This document shows positions 47,899 through 57,118 of a DNA stretch of 64,000 nucleotides, piece by piece (positions within the stretch are counted from its first letter, which is position 1; each line of letters starts with the position of its first letter). The stretch is taken from NCBI RefSeq assembly GCF_025210605.1, contig NZ_JAOARI010000017.1, positions 62,001 to 126,000 of the forward strand. The letters run 5' to 3'. A model generated the notes under the pieces. It worked only from the letters and a program-made list of their open reading frames with translations, had not been told where the DNA came from and did not search any database. Made by a program: the position numbers and the translations under genes. The stretch comes from Halodesulfovibrio sp. GTDB taxonomy: Bacteria; Desulfobacterota; Desulfovibrionia; Desulfovibrionales; Desulfovibrionaceae.

Positions 47899-49697
47899 TA
47901 TGCCTCTTCTTCAGTGAAAAGATAGTCGCTAAATTCACGAAGCCATATTTCAAAAGCCATTAACGCACGGATTTCGCGGGTATAGTTTGCAGTACCATTG
48001 CAGTGATCTTCCAGCATTGTTGCAACGTAATCGTAATCAAACAAACCACGGCTTGTTGTCTGGTCAGAACACAGCAAATCATTACACATATCAGCAAGAT
48101 CAGTCTTAAACCATTCACCTATCGGCACGGTAAACATCTGCTTTTTTCTATACGCAAGTTCTTCACCGATTAAAGGAGTAACAGCTTTTTTATAGATAAA
48201 CTTAGTTACACCATCGTTCAGTTTCAAATTCCCCGGCATGGCGAATGCAAGCTCCATCATACGATAATCCAAAAATGGAGCACGGTTTTCCAATGAAACA
48301 GCCATGCCCATACGGTCCGGCTTGACAAGGTTATTCCCCGGCAGCAACAGCATCATATCGATATATAGCGCCTGATTAATGCGATCCATATCAACGGCTT
48401 TTTCGAACAGCGGTTCAACCACATCAAAAACATCCACTTCACCAAGTTCGTTTTTCAACTTTTCAGAGAACAGCTGAAGACGTGCTTCTTTTGTAAATAA
48501 GGAAATGTTATCCAGATAGTCCTTCTGGAACTGTTCATCCAGCAGCGCATCTGTCTGCGATGTAAAAAAATGACGATATTTATCGTAGCCAGCAAACAGC
48601 TCGTCTGCACCGTCACCAGTAAGCACCATCTTCACCTGCTCTGCCGCCAAACTGGCAACTTTGTAAGTGGGCAGGAAAGAAACATCACCATGCGGCTGGT
48701 CACAGTGTCGGGTAGCCATGGGCCAAAGCCCGATAAGGTTCGGCTCAACCTTTTGCATTACGTGCTCTGTCTCAAAACGGTCAGCAGCATCCTGAGCATA
48801 GGGAGATTCATCATATTTAGGGTCGTCAAAACCGATGCAGAAGGATTTCACCGGTGATTCAAGATGGCGGCTCATAATGCCTACAACAGTACTGGAATCT
48901 ACCCCGCCAGATAAAAACGCACCAAACGGGACATCAGAACGCAAGCGTATACGGACAGCGTCATCCAAAACATCATTAAAACGCGCTATCCATTCTTCTT
49001 CGCTGTGTTTTTCAGAAGTCACCTGCGAAAGATCCCACCAGCAAGACTCTTCTATGCCCTGACGTGTAATCTTCAACCAATGTCCCGGTAAAACATGCTG
49101 AATGCCCTCAAACATTGTTAACGGTGGCGGGACGTAGTTAAAAGCTAAAAACTGGTTCAGAGCCTGAAAATCTACTTTTCTCTTACCGCATGATGGTAAA
49201 ATAGATTTGATTTCTGATGCAAAAATAACCCTTCCCTCCTCATTGGAGAAGTAAAGAGGTTTTTCACCGATTCGATCACGAATCAGAAACAACGCATCAA
49301 TACGTTTGTCATACACGGCAATAGCAAACATTCCGTTCAGTTTTGAAACGCCATCTATTCCGTCACGCTCATACAGTCGTAAAATGACTTCTGTATCACA
49401 CGTAGTTTTACAGGGGTAGCCGTCTGCTGTCAGTTCTTCTGCCAGTTCTACATGGTTAAAAATTTCGCCGTTCTGAACCACGATGATAGACTCATCATCA
49501 GAAAAAAAGGGCTGCTGCCCATTATCGATATCAAGAATCGCTAAACGCTGGTTTCCAAGCCCAACAGCTGCGGAATCGTCATGATAGCAACCATACCCGT
49601 CCGGTCCACGGTGTCTAATTTCTGCACCCATCTGAGCCAGTTTGTCCGGTGCCATCGTCTTTTTTCCGAAATCATAATACCCAAAGATACCGCACAT
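47898..49697 (-). CDS. asnB: Asparagine synthase-type (glutamine-hydrolysing) amidotransferase
   Basis: About 599 residues. The chosen start gives MCGIFG, with Cys2 as glutaminase nucleophile after Met removal; GGGAGG lies eight bases upstream. The glutaminase domain (about 1-200) has RHRGPDGYGCY and GEIFNHVEL; the synthase domain has the PP-loop SGGVDSSTVVG and LTGDGADELFAGYDKYRHF. It can make asparagine, but genes of this type within glycan clusters often amidate a sugar acid (such as WbpS-like proteins). Here the nonulosonate or another acidic sugar could be the target; that is inference. Confidence 0.92.
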   Translation of the reverse strand: MCGIFGYYDFGKKTMAPDKLAQMGAEIRHRGPDGYGCYHDDSAAVGLGNQRLAILDIDNGQQPFFSDDESIIVVQNGEIFNHVELAEELTADGYPCKTTCDTEVILRLYERDGIDGVSKLNGMFAIAVYDKRIDALFLIRDRIGEKPLYFSNEEGRVIFASEIKSILPSCGKRKVDFQALNQFLAFNYVPPPLTMFEGIQHVLPGHWLKITRQGIEESCWWDLSQVTSEKHSEEEWIARFNDVLDDAVRIRLRSDVPFGAFLSGGVDSSTVVGIMSRHLESPVKSFCIGFDDPKYDESPYAQDAADRFETEHVMQKVEPNLIGLWPMATRHCDQPHGDVSFLPTYKVASLAAEQVKMVLTGDGADELFAGYDKYRHFFTSQTDALLDEQFQKDYLDNISLFTKEARLQLFSEKLKNELGEVDVFDVVEPLFEKAVDMDRINQALYIDMMLLLPGNNLVKPDRMGMAVSLENRAPFLDYRMMELAFAMPGNLKLNDGVTKFIYKKAVTPLIGEELAYRKKQMFTVPIGEWFKTDLADMCNDLLCSDQTTSRGLFDYDYVATMLEDHCNGTANYTREIRALMAFEIWLREFSDYLFTEEEA

Positions 49698-49698
49698 G

Positions 49699-50253
49699 CT
49701 AGTTGCCTCCCTCAAAAAATACCTGCTTAACTGTCAGCAGAATAATTTTAAGATCAAACAAAAAAGACTGATTAGCAACGTATTCCAAGTCTAACGCAGT
49801 ACGCTGCTCTGCTGTTCCACCTGAGCGCACTAACGCCTGCGCAAGACCAGTAATACCCGGACGCACAGAGTTACGCAGCACCCATTGTTCTTCAGTATAC
49901 TCAGCACGCTGTGCAGAAACATTCGGCCTTGGACCAACAACGCTCATTTCGCCTCTCAGCACATTGAGAAGCTGAGGCAGTTCATCAATACTACTCTTGC
50001 GGAGCACACGCCCAACACGAGTTATTCGAGAATCGTTTTTCTGTGTAAAATGAGGACCGCGTTCTGGTGCATCCGCAACCATAGAGCGAAACTTATAAAT
50101 GGAAAAAAAAGAACCGTTAAGACCGACTCGCTGTTGCTTAAACAAGACAGGTCCCTTTGACTCCAGTTTAATCAACACAGCCACAACAAGCATGATTGGT
50201 GCAAAACATAATAAGGCACAACCAGATGAAAAAATATCAAAAGCACGTTTCAT
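49699..50253 (-). CDS. Undecaprenyl-phosphate sugar-phosphate transferase (PglC/WcaJ type)
   Basis: About 184 residues. MKRAFDIFSSGCALLCFAPI starts with the membrane re-entrant helix, then VLFKQQRVGLNGSFFSIYKF, the acidic region, and SIDELPQLLNVLRGEMSVVG with PRP: the full signature of short PglC-type phosphoglycosyl transferases. It starts glycan synthesis by moving a sugar-1-phosphate to undecaprenyl phosphate. The ATG at 50253 overlaps the previous stop (TAATG). Its stop lies three bases before the asnB start. Confidence 0.93.
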   Translation of the reverse strand: MKRAFDIFSSGCALLCFAPIMLVVAVLIKLESKGPVLFKQQRVGLNGSFFSIYKFRSMVADAPERGPHFTQKNDSRITRVGRVLRKSSIDELPQLLNVLRGEMSVVGPRPNVSAQRAEYTEEQWVLRNSVRPGITGLAQALVRSGGTAEQRTALDLEYVANQSFLFDLKIILLTVKQVFFEGGN

Positions 50254-51068
50254 TACGACCTCTGCGCTACAAAATCTGTCACTATATTTTTTAAACGCAA
50301 ACAATCTTCTTGTTGCTTTTCTGCATCACGCTGTATCAATTCTTTTTTTGCAGCTTGCAGCTTTTCCAATTCTTCTCGAAGAGTTTCAACAACATCTTCT
50401 TTCGAACAGCTCTCATCTTTCCTATTAAATGTACGGGATAAAATTACAGCCGAGGAACCAAGTCGCAAATGTTCTCCCAAGACAAGTTCTCCCGGAATAA
50501 TCCCTTCTCCGACTCTAGCTATTCCACCAAAGCCAAAAGGAAGCCCTGCTGCTTTTGCCACATCCGCCAGTTTATCGACCAAACCATTAGCTAACGGTTC
50601 AAACATAAACTTCAGCTTCATATCCAAATGCAAGTCATTAAGACCAATGTAAATTTCTGTTACCCCAGGAATCGTAACAATCTCATCAATCTCTTGAGTG
50701 GCGCTATACGTTTCAAGCAACGGCATTACACCTGCACGTCTGCCCACCATTTCGGAAAAAGAACGTAATTCTGAAGCGTGATGAAACATTGGAAGCATCA
50801 AAATATCTGCTCCACCCTCAATGGCTTCGTCTATTTCCTGTTTGGTATTTTCATTCAACGGGTTCAAACGCACAAGCAATTCAGCTTTTGAAAGCCTTGC
50901 CCTTACCTTGGCAACATCAGCCATTGAATGACTACTAATGAAAGTGTCTAAATGCCCTTGACGTTCAAACTTGCCCAATTGTTCTAGATCAATAAAGATC
51001 CGACTAACACCAAATTGTTCAGCTTTTTCTGCTAAATCTGGTTCATTAGTTATCAAAATATATTTCAT
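50253..51068 (-). CDS. HpcH/HpaI aldolase-family protein
   Basis: 271 residues. A TIM-barrel of the citrate lyase beta/HpcH aldolase family: IFIDLEQLGK, ELLVRLNPLNENT, ADILMLPMFHHASEL, GVMPLLETYSA, IYIGLNDLHLDM and GFGGIARVGEG. Such enzymes cleave or form C-C bonds with pyruvate or acetyl-CoA and a metal. Finding one inside a glycan operon, overlapping both the flippase and the initiating transferase, suggests a role in making or modifying a sugar-acid residue. The C-terminal about 45 residues are a charged helix not usual for the family. Confidence 0.85.
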   Translation of the reverse strand: MKYILITNEPDLAEKAEQFGVSRIFIDLEQLGKFERQGHLDTFISSHSMADVAKVRARLSKAELLVRLNPLNENTKQEIDEAIEGGADILMLPMFHHASELRSFSEMVGRRAGVMPLLETYSATQEIDEIVTIPGVTEIYIGLNDLHLDMKLKFMFEPLANGLVDKLADVAKAAGLPFGFGGIARVGEGIIPGELVLGEHLRLGSSAVILSRTFNRKDESCSKEDVVETLREELEKLQAAKKELIQRDAEKQQEDCLRLKNIVTDFVAQRS

Positions 51069-52561
51069 TATCTATTGCTCACCCAAGCTTTAACTTCATT
51101 TCTTAATTCAGTGTTGAATAACGCCATTGAAATCAATGTCAGCACAGCAGCACCACATGCCAACAACAAAGAAAGCAATGCCGAAAAACCAGCAATACGA
51201 ATCTGGTAACTAGCACCAATTATCAATGCTGCTGCACAAACGAAGCTTGTCATAAACGATTTATCTAAAATAATAAAACTCAAACTAATACGTTCTTTTT
51301 TCAGGCAATAAACCTGCAAAACACATATTACCCCATAACTAAGAACCATTGATTTCATCAACGCTTGCAGCCCAGTACCTAACACACTAAACTGACAAAG
51401 GATAAAAAATAAAAACAAACCTATTCCGTTTAAAATCAAAGGAGTAATTGTATTCTTGCGAGAGTTGAAAACAGCAGTCAAAAAATTAGAAAGTCCCTGT
51501 AAAGGAAGAGAGACTAGACCAATCGCAGTCAAAGCAGAAATAACAGCGAGGCTATCTGCCTCCATGTTGCCATGCCCATAGACAAGCTGAACATATGCTT
51601 CACTCAATTCAGCTAACGTGATTGCAGCCAAAATAGATAAAACCAAAGTAAGTTGCACACCATAACGAATTAATCGCTGATGCATGGCATTATCTTCACC
51701 CGCACTTTGGCATAATTTGGGAAAAAAAATGATAATAAGGAATGTGACAGCGATCGAAAGAGGGAAATCAACAAGCCGCGTGGAAAAATTAAAGATTGCA
51801 ACGCTGCCTGCATCTCCATATGACGCAAAACATCTCGCAACCACAGGAAACAATAGCAGCACGCTTCCTGAAAGCATTGCCTGTCCATACCGAGTGAGCA
51901 GATCTTTCGTCAGCAATTTTGGATATAAACTCGAAAAAGGATGCCAGCAGGGGCGAACAAGCCATAGTTGACTGCCCAAACGCAATACGCCCCCCAGTAG
52001 CACAAAAAGAGCAAGTGAATATAAGCCGCCCTTTCCATAGTACTTCAAAAGCAATCCGATAATAATCGAACAGTTAACGATCAATGTCCCCAGCGAAGCT
52101 ACCGCAAACTTGTTTTGGGAATGCAAATACGCTGTAACACCACCTGCAAGTACTGTTAAGGGAATCAGCCAGACTACCCAGCCGACAGCAACTGACGCTT
52201 TTTGTAACTGATCCGCTCCAAAGCCCGGGACAAGCGCATCGACCAAAAGACCTGTTTTCCAGTGTAGCAAAGCAGCCACACAAAGAAATACCCCGCCAAG
52301 AACCATCAAAGATTGATACAGAAGCTTACGAGCAGTTTTCGGCTGCTGTGTAAATTCCGGAATCAATACAGCTCCCAGTGCCCCACCCATTAAGATATTT
52401 ACTAACAAATCGGGAACGGTCAGCATTAACACTGCAACATCAGTTTCTGCCGTCACACCGTAAGTCATTGCTAAAATAGTCTCACGGACAAAACCAGACA
52501 TTCTCCCCAGTAACAACCCGAAACTTATAACAAAAGATGACAACAAGAATTTTTTTATCAT
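51068..52561 (-). CDS. Lipid-linked oligosaccharide flippase, MurJ/MviN-like
   Basis: 497 residues with about fourteen membrane segments. The N-terminus SSFVISFGLLLGRMSGFVRE and GALGAVLIPEF are MurJ-superfamily features. MurJ itself flips lipid II, but the gene stands first in a glycan operon, so it probably flips the undecaprenyl-linked repeat unit as a Wzx counterpart. Its stop codon overlaps the start of the aldolase gene by one base. Confidence 0.85.
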   Translation of the reverse strand: MIKKFLLSSFVISFGLLLGRMSGFVRETILAMTYGVTAETDVAVLMLTVPDLLVNILMGGALGAVLIPEFTQQPKTARKLLYQSLMVLGGVFLCVAALLHWKTGLLVDALVPGFGADQLQKASVAVGWVVWLIPLTVLAGGVTAYLHSQNKFAVASLGTLIVNCSIIIGLLLKYYGKGGLYSLALFVLLGGVLRLGSQLWLVRPCWHPFSSLYPKLLTKDLLTRYGQAMLSGSVLLLFPVVARCFASYGDAGSVAIFNFSTRLVDFPLSIAVTFLIIIFFPKLCQSAGEDNAMHQRLIRYGVQLTLVLSILAAITLAELSEAYVQLVYGHGNMEADSLAVISALTAIGLVSLPLQGLSNFLTAVFNSRKNTITPLILNGIGLFLFFILCQFSVLGTGLQALMKSMVLSYGVICVLQVYCLKKERISLSFIILDKSFMTSFVCAAALIIGASYQIRIAGFSALLSLLLACGAAVLTLISMALFNTELRNEVKAWVSNR

Positions 52562-53338
52562 TATGGCACAACTTTCTTAATTCGTTCCTAAGAATATATT
52601 GAAGTATCAACTTGAGCTACCGCTCTGTAATTTCATTAACTTTTGCTGACTCGAGCTCAAAGAACTTACGAAAAAACGTAAACATTGTTACAAATCGCCC
52701 CCCGACTTCTACAAAGTCACCACATAAACTGCAAGGCGTTACCTGCGTCGAACGCTAATAAAAAAATATGTTAAATTCTGACATACAAGGTTTAACACTA
52801 TTCCAAACTTCTTTGATTAACTCGAAAAAATAAAAACGCTACCCAGCAATGAGCTATAGATACGATCTATTTCATGCTCTTCAACCAATCCCATATCTTT
52901 CCGAATAAATACAACAAATTCATCACGCCATAATTCATACGCATTCATTGTAAAAACGTCAGATAACCAGATTAGATACTTAAAAGCATGCAGTTCCAAA
53001 CGACCTCATATACGCGGACTGGAAACATTGCCTAAAGATGTTGGGGGTAAACCATTTGGTATTAGCGAATTTCGCTCATCAGCAGCCAGCCCTGCAAAAA
53101 TTGTGGCAATAATGATGTAAAAGCGATGTGATACATCAAAAACGTAAGCTAAAAGAGAGAGGTATTAGCATAAGTTGCTCTGTAGTATCAATTCACACAA
53201 CAGATAACACCATTAAACTTCTCGATTCACTGGTATCATTGTAATAAGCTGGAAGCTTAGAAGAAGAAAAGAAGGGTAAGAGAATAGAGTGAAATCTTTT
53301 TCAAGGAACTTAAATCTATTAACTAATAAACACAAAAA
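52562..53338. other. Upstream region of the glycan operon
   Basis: About 780 A+T-rich bases between the tRNA genes and the first glycan gene. It probably contains the operon promoter. One small frame (52817-52999) is listed separately; nothing else is recognisable. Confidence 0.45.
52817..52999 (-). CDS. Possible small hypothetical protein
   Basis: 60 residues from a TTG start preceded by GAGG. The composition looks protein-like (AYELWRDEFVVFIRKDMG, VEEHEIDRIYSSLLG) with acidic helices, but there is no family and the start codon is weak. It could be a relic of a longer gene. Confidence 0.28.
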   Translation of the reverse strand: MELHAFKYLIWLSDVFTMNAYELWRDEFVVFIRKDMGLVEEHEIDRIYSSLLGSVFIFSS

Positions 53339-53364
53339 AAGCACTTACGAAAACGTAAGTGCTT
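53339..53364 (-). terminator. Intrinsic terminator after tRNA-Glu
   Basis: AAGCACTTACG and CGTAAGTGCTT form an 11-bp stem with a 4-nt loop and a minus-strand T-run (TTTTTTTGTG). Confidence 0.9.
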
Positions 53365-53373
53365 GATTTACTG

Positions 53374-53451
53374 TGGCGTCCCCAAGGGGATTTGAACCCC
53401 TGTCGCCTGCGTGAAAGGCAGGTGTCCTAGGCCAGGCTAGACGATGGGGAC
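53374..53451 (-). tRNA. tRNA-Glu, anticodon UUC
   Basis: On the minus strand GTCCCC...GGGGAC form the acceptor stem with an encoded GCCA end. Anticodon arm CCTGC-CTTTCAC-GCAGG gives UUC; the T loop reads GGTTCAAATCC. The length of 78 with CCA is normal. Confidence 0.95.
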
Positions 53452-53617
53452 GCGTCAAAAATATATATTTTCTTTTAAATAATGTTGTACCTACAACAAG
53501 CAACTATCTGCACTCTCTCTCAACCTAAGAATTTTTATATAAAAGAAACTCGGTTAATCTTACAGAATTGTCTGTTTGCCATACTGCAACAACACTATAT
53601 ATATTGTAAGAAAAAAA

Positions 53618-53692
53618 TGGCTGGGCTACAAGGACTCGAACCTTGATTAACGGAGCCAGAACCCGTCGTCCTGCCAATTGAACGATAGCCCA
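53618..53692 (-). tRNA. tRNA-Gln, anticodon CUG
   Basis: On the minus strand TGGGCTA pairs with TAGCCCA, followed by G and encoded CCA. The anticodon arm ACGGG-TTCTGGC-TCCGT gives CUG; T loop GGTTCGAGTCC. Probably transcribed ahead of tRNA-Glu on the same RNA, about 165 bases apart. Confidence 0.93.
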
Positions 53693-53847
53693 ACAAGTGA
53701 GAGGTGTATTTATGGAAATTGCTATTTCTTGTCAATACAGAATTTTAATTTTTACTCATTTTTCAACCTGCCCTGCATTGCACTTCTTACAAATCCACCG
53801 TAGTTCATAGCACCCTCAGTCAATTTTCTCTAAAGCAAGGACACACC

Positions 53848-54594
53848 ATGACCACAAAAGACACAAGCCAGACCACCTCTGTTACGCAGTCAGACTCCGA
53901 AGAAGCTCTGCACCTATGCCGTACGTCCTGTTTTGTAAGCAACCACACCCAGCTGGATGTCGACAGAACTCGCAGAACTGGTTGTCCTGAAATAATTTTT
54001 TGTGAAGGGAAAACCCCTGAACAAACAACTACTATTTTTCAAAAAATGGTCGAAGTCTATGGAGAATGTCTGGGAACTCGTGCGACAGAAGCACACTATC
54101 ACGCCGTAAAAAAAGATCTTCCAGATGCACAGTTCTGCGCTGTTGCTCAAACCCTATTTGTACAAAAGGCGGACAAAGAACGCTTTGGTTGTGTTCTTGT
54201 CATCAATGCAGGTACATCAGATCATGGCGTTGCAGAAGAAGCAGCATTAACAGCAGAATTCCTCGGCAGTAATGTCATACGGCACTTTGACTGCGGTGTG
54301 GCAGGAGTACATCGAGCACTGACCGCAGCAAAAGACTTCTCAAAAGCCTCTGCAATAGTTGCTGTAGCTGGGATGGATGGCGCTCTGCCAACAATTGTTG
54401 CAGGACTTAGCCCAGCACCAGTGATCGCTGTTCCTACAAGTATTGGCTATGGCACAGGGCTAGGAGGAGTCGCTGCCCTTATGACCATGCTTAATGGGTG
54501 TGCTCCCGGTGTATCCGTGGTCAATATCGACAATGGATTCGGTGCAGGCTACCAAGCCCACATCATCAACACCATGGCGTCTAAGACATTATGA
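53848..54594 (+). CDS. larB: LarB-like nickel-pincer cofactor biosynthesis protein
   Basis: 248 residues. The core resembles the PurE/AIR carboxylase fold, as LarB does: VLVINAGTSDHGVAEEAALTA, NVIRHFDCGVAGVHRAL, AIVAVAGMDGALPTIVAGL, VIAVPTSIGYGTGLGGVAAL and NIDNGFGAGYQA. LarB carboxylates and hydrolyses nicotinic acid adenine dinucleotide in synthesis of the nickel-pincer cofactor of lactate racemase-type enzymes. Normally larC, larE and larA are nearby; none is in this window. AAGGA precedes the ATG. Confidence 0.92.
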   Translation: MTTKDTSQTTSVTQSDSEEALHLCRTSCFVSNHTQLDVDRTRRTGCPEIIFCEGKTPEQTTTIFQKMVEVYGECLGTRATEAHYHAVKKDLPDAQFCAVAQTLFVQKADKERFGCVLVINAGTSDHGVAEEAALTAEFLGSNVIRHFDCGVAGVHRALTAAKDFSKASAIVAVAGMDGALPTIVAGLSPAPVIAVPTSIGYGTGLGGVAALMTMLNGCAPGVSVVNIDNGFGAGYQAHIINTMASKTL

Positions 54595-54971
54595 TATCAA
54601 CATAACAACATTACAAACGCCTATTTTATTGGCAGCACTTTTCTACGATACTCTAAAGTTGGCAACCTGTTCAGCACATTCCCACGCACATTACTACCCA
54701 AAAGCCCCATAGAAAAAAGCAACACCCGTAACCATTACGGTACAGCACTCTTTTTTCAATCTACTTACCAATATAGACTGCACTAATGGATTTTCTTCCA
54801 TAAATTCTATCAATTTGGTACAGCAGTTGCTTCATCCCGCTATGTTCCCGCAATACCCCTACGCTATTTGCTGCTTTCAGGCTGTAAACACCGTTCAAAA
54901 AAACAGCATAGCAAACACATGGCTAACTATACAATGTACACTACTATTCATATGAATGCAGGTTCATCTCT
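54595..54971. other. Intergenic region between larB and the binding protein gene
   Basis: About 380 bases, A+T-rich, no clear terminator or promoter motif; a short GTAACC/GGTTAC-like pairing near 54728 is too weak to name. Confidence 0.4.
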
Positions 54972-56060
54972 ATGAAAAAACTCACTCTACTTATCACCTT
55001 CTGTGTATTGCTTATGGTGCCATCACAACATGTTTTCGCAAAAACAATGCGGTTAGGCTATCTCGAGGCTGGTTCATTCTGGACATATACAGCAAGCGCT
55101 GAAGCCCTCCTCGCTGCGCTGAAAGACCCCGGTCTTGCCTCCAAAATGAACTGGCATAATACCGTTACTATACCGGACAATGCCTACTTCAGCCCCGGTT
55201 GGGGAAATATTGACGAACTACGCAATGCTGCCGCAACCCTGATGCAAAGAACAGATCTTGATCTTATTCTTGTTGCCGGAACTGATGCGACCACTGCTAT
55301 TTTAGAAAAAAACAACGGTAAAACCCCAATAGTTGCTTTTTCGGTCGCAGACCCTGTCCTCTCTGGTTTTGTAAAAAGCAGCCACGACTCAGGCGTAGAC
55401 AACTTTACTGTTCGCATTGTCCCCGGTCGGTATAAACGCATGTTTGATGTGTTCTATAGCATTGCAAAGTACAAGCGGCTCGGCATTATGTACCACAATT
55501 CCCCCAGCACTATGTTGTTTTCAAGTGTACAAGATGCACGGGCTGCCGCAGCAGAAAACGGGTACGAACTTGTTGAGTATCCGTACTTGCCGGAATCAGA
55601 AAACACTGCTTCCTGCAAAAAAGGACTCAAATTTTTGCTAGACAAAAACATTGATGCCTTTTTCATAGGCTCCTTACTTTGCTTTGACTGGACAAAAGCT
55701 GACGTTACACCGCTTATCGATACGTTAATCGATCACAATGTGGTTACTTTTGCACGCGAGGGAACCCCTCTCGTTAAGCGCGGTGGATTGATGGGCTTTT
55801 CCACAATTAGTTTCTCAAAACGCGGACGATTTCTTGCGGAGCGCGTTATCAAGATTTTACAAGGAGCCTCTCCTCGCTCCCTTTCGATGATTGATAACGC
55901 GATCCCAAAAATTTCATTAAATCTCCTGACAGCTGAAAAAATCGGATTCAATCCCCCTCTGGATCTGCTTGCAGCCAGCGATGAGGTCTTTCTTTCCATC
56001 GACGGATCTTGCGTAAATCAATCAAATTCTAATCAATCATTTTACACTGAACAGGAATAG
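54972..56060 (+). CDS. ABC-type substrate-binding protein (PF04392-like)
   Basis: 362 residues with a signal peptide (MKKLTLLITFCVLLMVPSQ, cleavage after FA). The body alternates ligand-binding-lobe strands (MRLGYLEAGSF, LDLILVAGTDATTAI, PIVAFSVADPV, RLGIMYHNSPS, IDAFFIGSLLC) as in ABC_sub_bind (TrpX-type) proteins. No membrane or ATPase gene is adjacent, so it may serve a distant transporter or act as a sensor. It is followed two bases later by an arginine N-succinyltransferase-like gene, suggesting a shared substrate such as an amino acid. Confidence 0.85.
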   Translation: MKKLTLLITFCVLLMVPSQHVFAKTMRLGYLEAGSFWTYTASAEALLAALKDPGLASKMNWHNTVTIPDNAYFSPGWGNIDELRNAAATLMQRTDLDLILVAGTDATTAILEKNNGKTPIVAFSVADPVLSGFVKSSHDSGVDNFTVRIVPGRYKRMFDVFYSIAKYKRLGIMYHNSPSTMLFSSVQDARAAAAENGYELVEYPYLPESENTASCKKGLKFLLDKNIDAFFIGSLLCFDWTKADVTPLIDTLIDHNVVTFAREGTPLVKRGGLMGFSTISFSKRGRFLAERVIKILQGASPRSLSMIDNAIPKISLNLLTAEKIGFNPPLDLLAASDEVFLSIDGSCVNQSNSNQSFYTEQE

Positions 56061-56062
56061 TT

Positions 56063-57043
56063 ATGCGATTTATTGTGCGAGGGGCTCAACATGAAGACCT
56101 TCAGGAATTGTGTCGCTTAGCAGTTCAGGCTCCTTTATTAAGCCTGCAAGCAAAGCCGGATATTTTAGCTGAACGAATTGAAACCAGCATCCAGTCTTTT
56201 GCAGAAAAGCTGCCGCCGGAAGCATCCATCTATCAGTTTGTATGTGAAGATTTAGCAACGAAAAAACTCGCCGGAGCATCTACGCTTTTTGGGTCATATA
56301 TATCCGAATCCAGCCCGCAACATTATATTGAGGTTATTGATAAGGATGAATCCCAGCAATACCGAAGAGGTGTTGAGACCAGACGTTTCAGCGGTCTGGG
56401 AGGACTCCTTGTAGACAGCATGTTCCGCAATACACATTACAAATTAGGCTCCCAGCTGAGTCATGTGCGCATGCTTTATGCAGGTATGAGACCGGAACGT
56501 TTCACGCCTACCCTTGTCTTAGAACTGCTCGGCAAGGTTAATACAAAAGGACAGTCCTACTTCTGGAACTGTTTTGGAAAAAAATTTACTGGGATGGAAT
56601 TTTCAGAAGCTTTTGAGCGGATATGTTGCAATGATCGAGAATTTATCGACATGTTCCCAAAAGAATACGAATTGCCGCACGGCTGCTCCAAGGCACGTAT
56701 CAGTGAGAACTCTGTCCCCTTGTCTTCCCGCGGCTCACAATGCCTTTCTAAACGGCTGGGTTTCACATTTCAAAATAAAGTCGACCCAGTAGACGGTGCT
56801 TTGTACTACAGCGCAGAATACTGCAATCTGGTTCCGCTGCAAAAAGCTGCATGGTACTCCTATAAGCAGGGGAACATCAAAGGCAATCTGCATTTACTGG
56901 CGACGCTCACGAAAAATGGTGAGTTCTACGGAGCCATGACACACTGCGGCTTTCAAAACGGAACAGCTGTTATTCGCAACAATATATGCGATGCCCTGCG
57001 GGCAGCAGACAGTGGATCAATTTTCATTGCCCCGCGCTGCTAA
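56063..57043 (+). CDS. Arginine N-succinyltransferase-like acyltransferase (AstA family)
   Basis: 326 residues, slightly short for the AstA family. FIVRGAQHEDLQELCRLAV begins the GNAT-type fold; SGLGGLLVDSMFRN, SYFWNCFGKKFTGMEFSEAF and EFIDMFPKEYELP match AstA signatures. AstA makes N-succinylarginine at the start of arginine catabolism by the AST pathway. The remaining AST genes (astB-E) are absent here, so the substrate may differ. Co-transcribed with the binding protein; a terminator follows. Confidence 0.85.
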   Translation: MRFIVRGAQHEDLQELCRLAVQAPLLSLQAKPDILAERIETSIQSFAEKLPPEASIYQFVCEDLATKKLAGASTLFGSYISESSPQHYIEVIDKDESQQYRRGVETRRFSGLGGLLVDSMFRNTHYKLGSQLSHVRMLYAGMRPERFTPTLVLELLGKVNTKGQSYFWNCFGKKFTGMEFSEAFERICCNDREFIDMFPKEYELPHGCSKARISENSVPLSSRGSQCLSKRLGFTFQNKVDPVDGALYYSAEYCNLVPLQKAAWYSYKQGNIKGNLHLLATLTKNGEFYGAMTHCGFQNGTAVIRNNICDALRAADSGSIFIAPRC

Positions 57044-57055
57044 ATGCAGCTGCGC

Positions 57056-57094
57056 AAGGCTCCCGTTTCTGGATTGGCGGGAGCCTTCCTTTTT
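57056..57094 (+). terminator. Intrinsic terminator after astA-like gene
   Basis: AAGGCTCCCG (57056-57065) pairs with CGGGAGCCTT (57078-57087), followed by CCTTTTTTC. Confidence 0.9.
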
Positions 57095-57118
57095 TCAACT
57101 GGATGGATGCCAACGACA

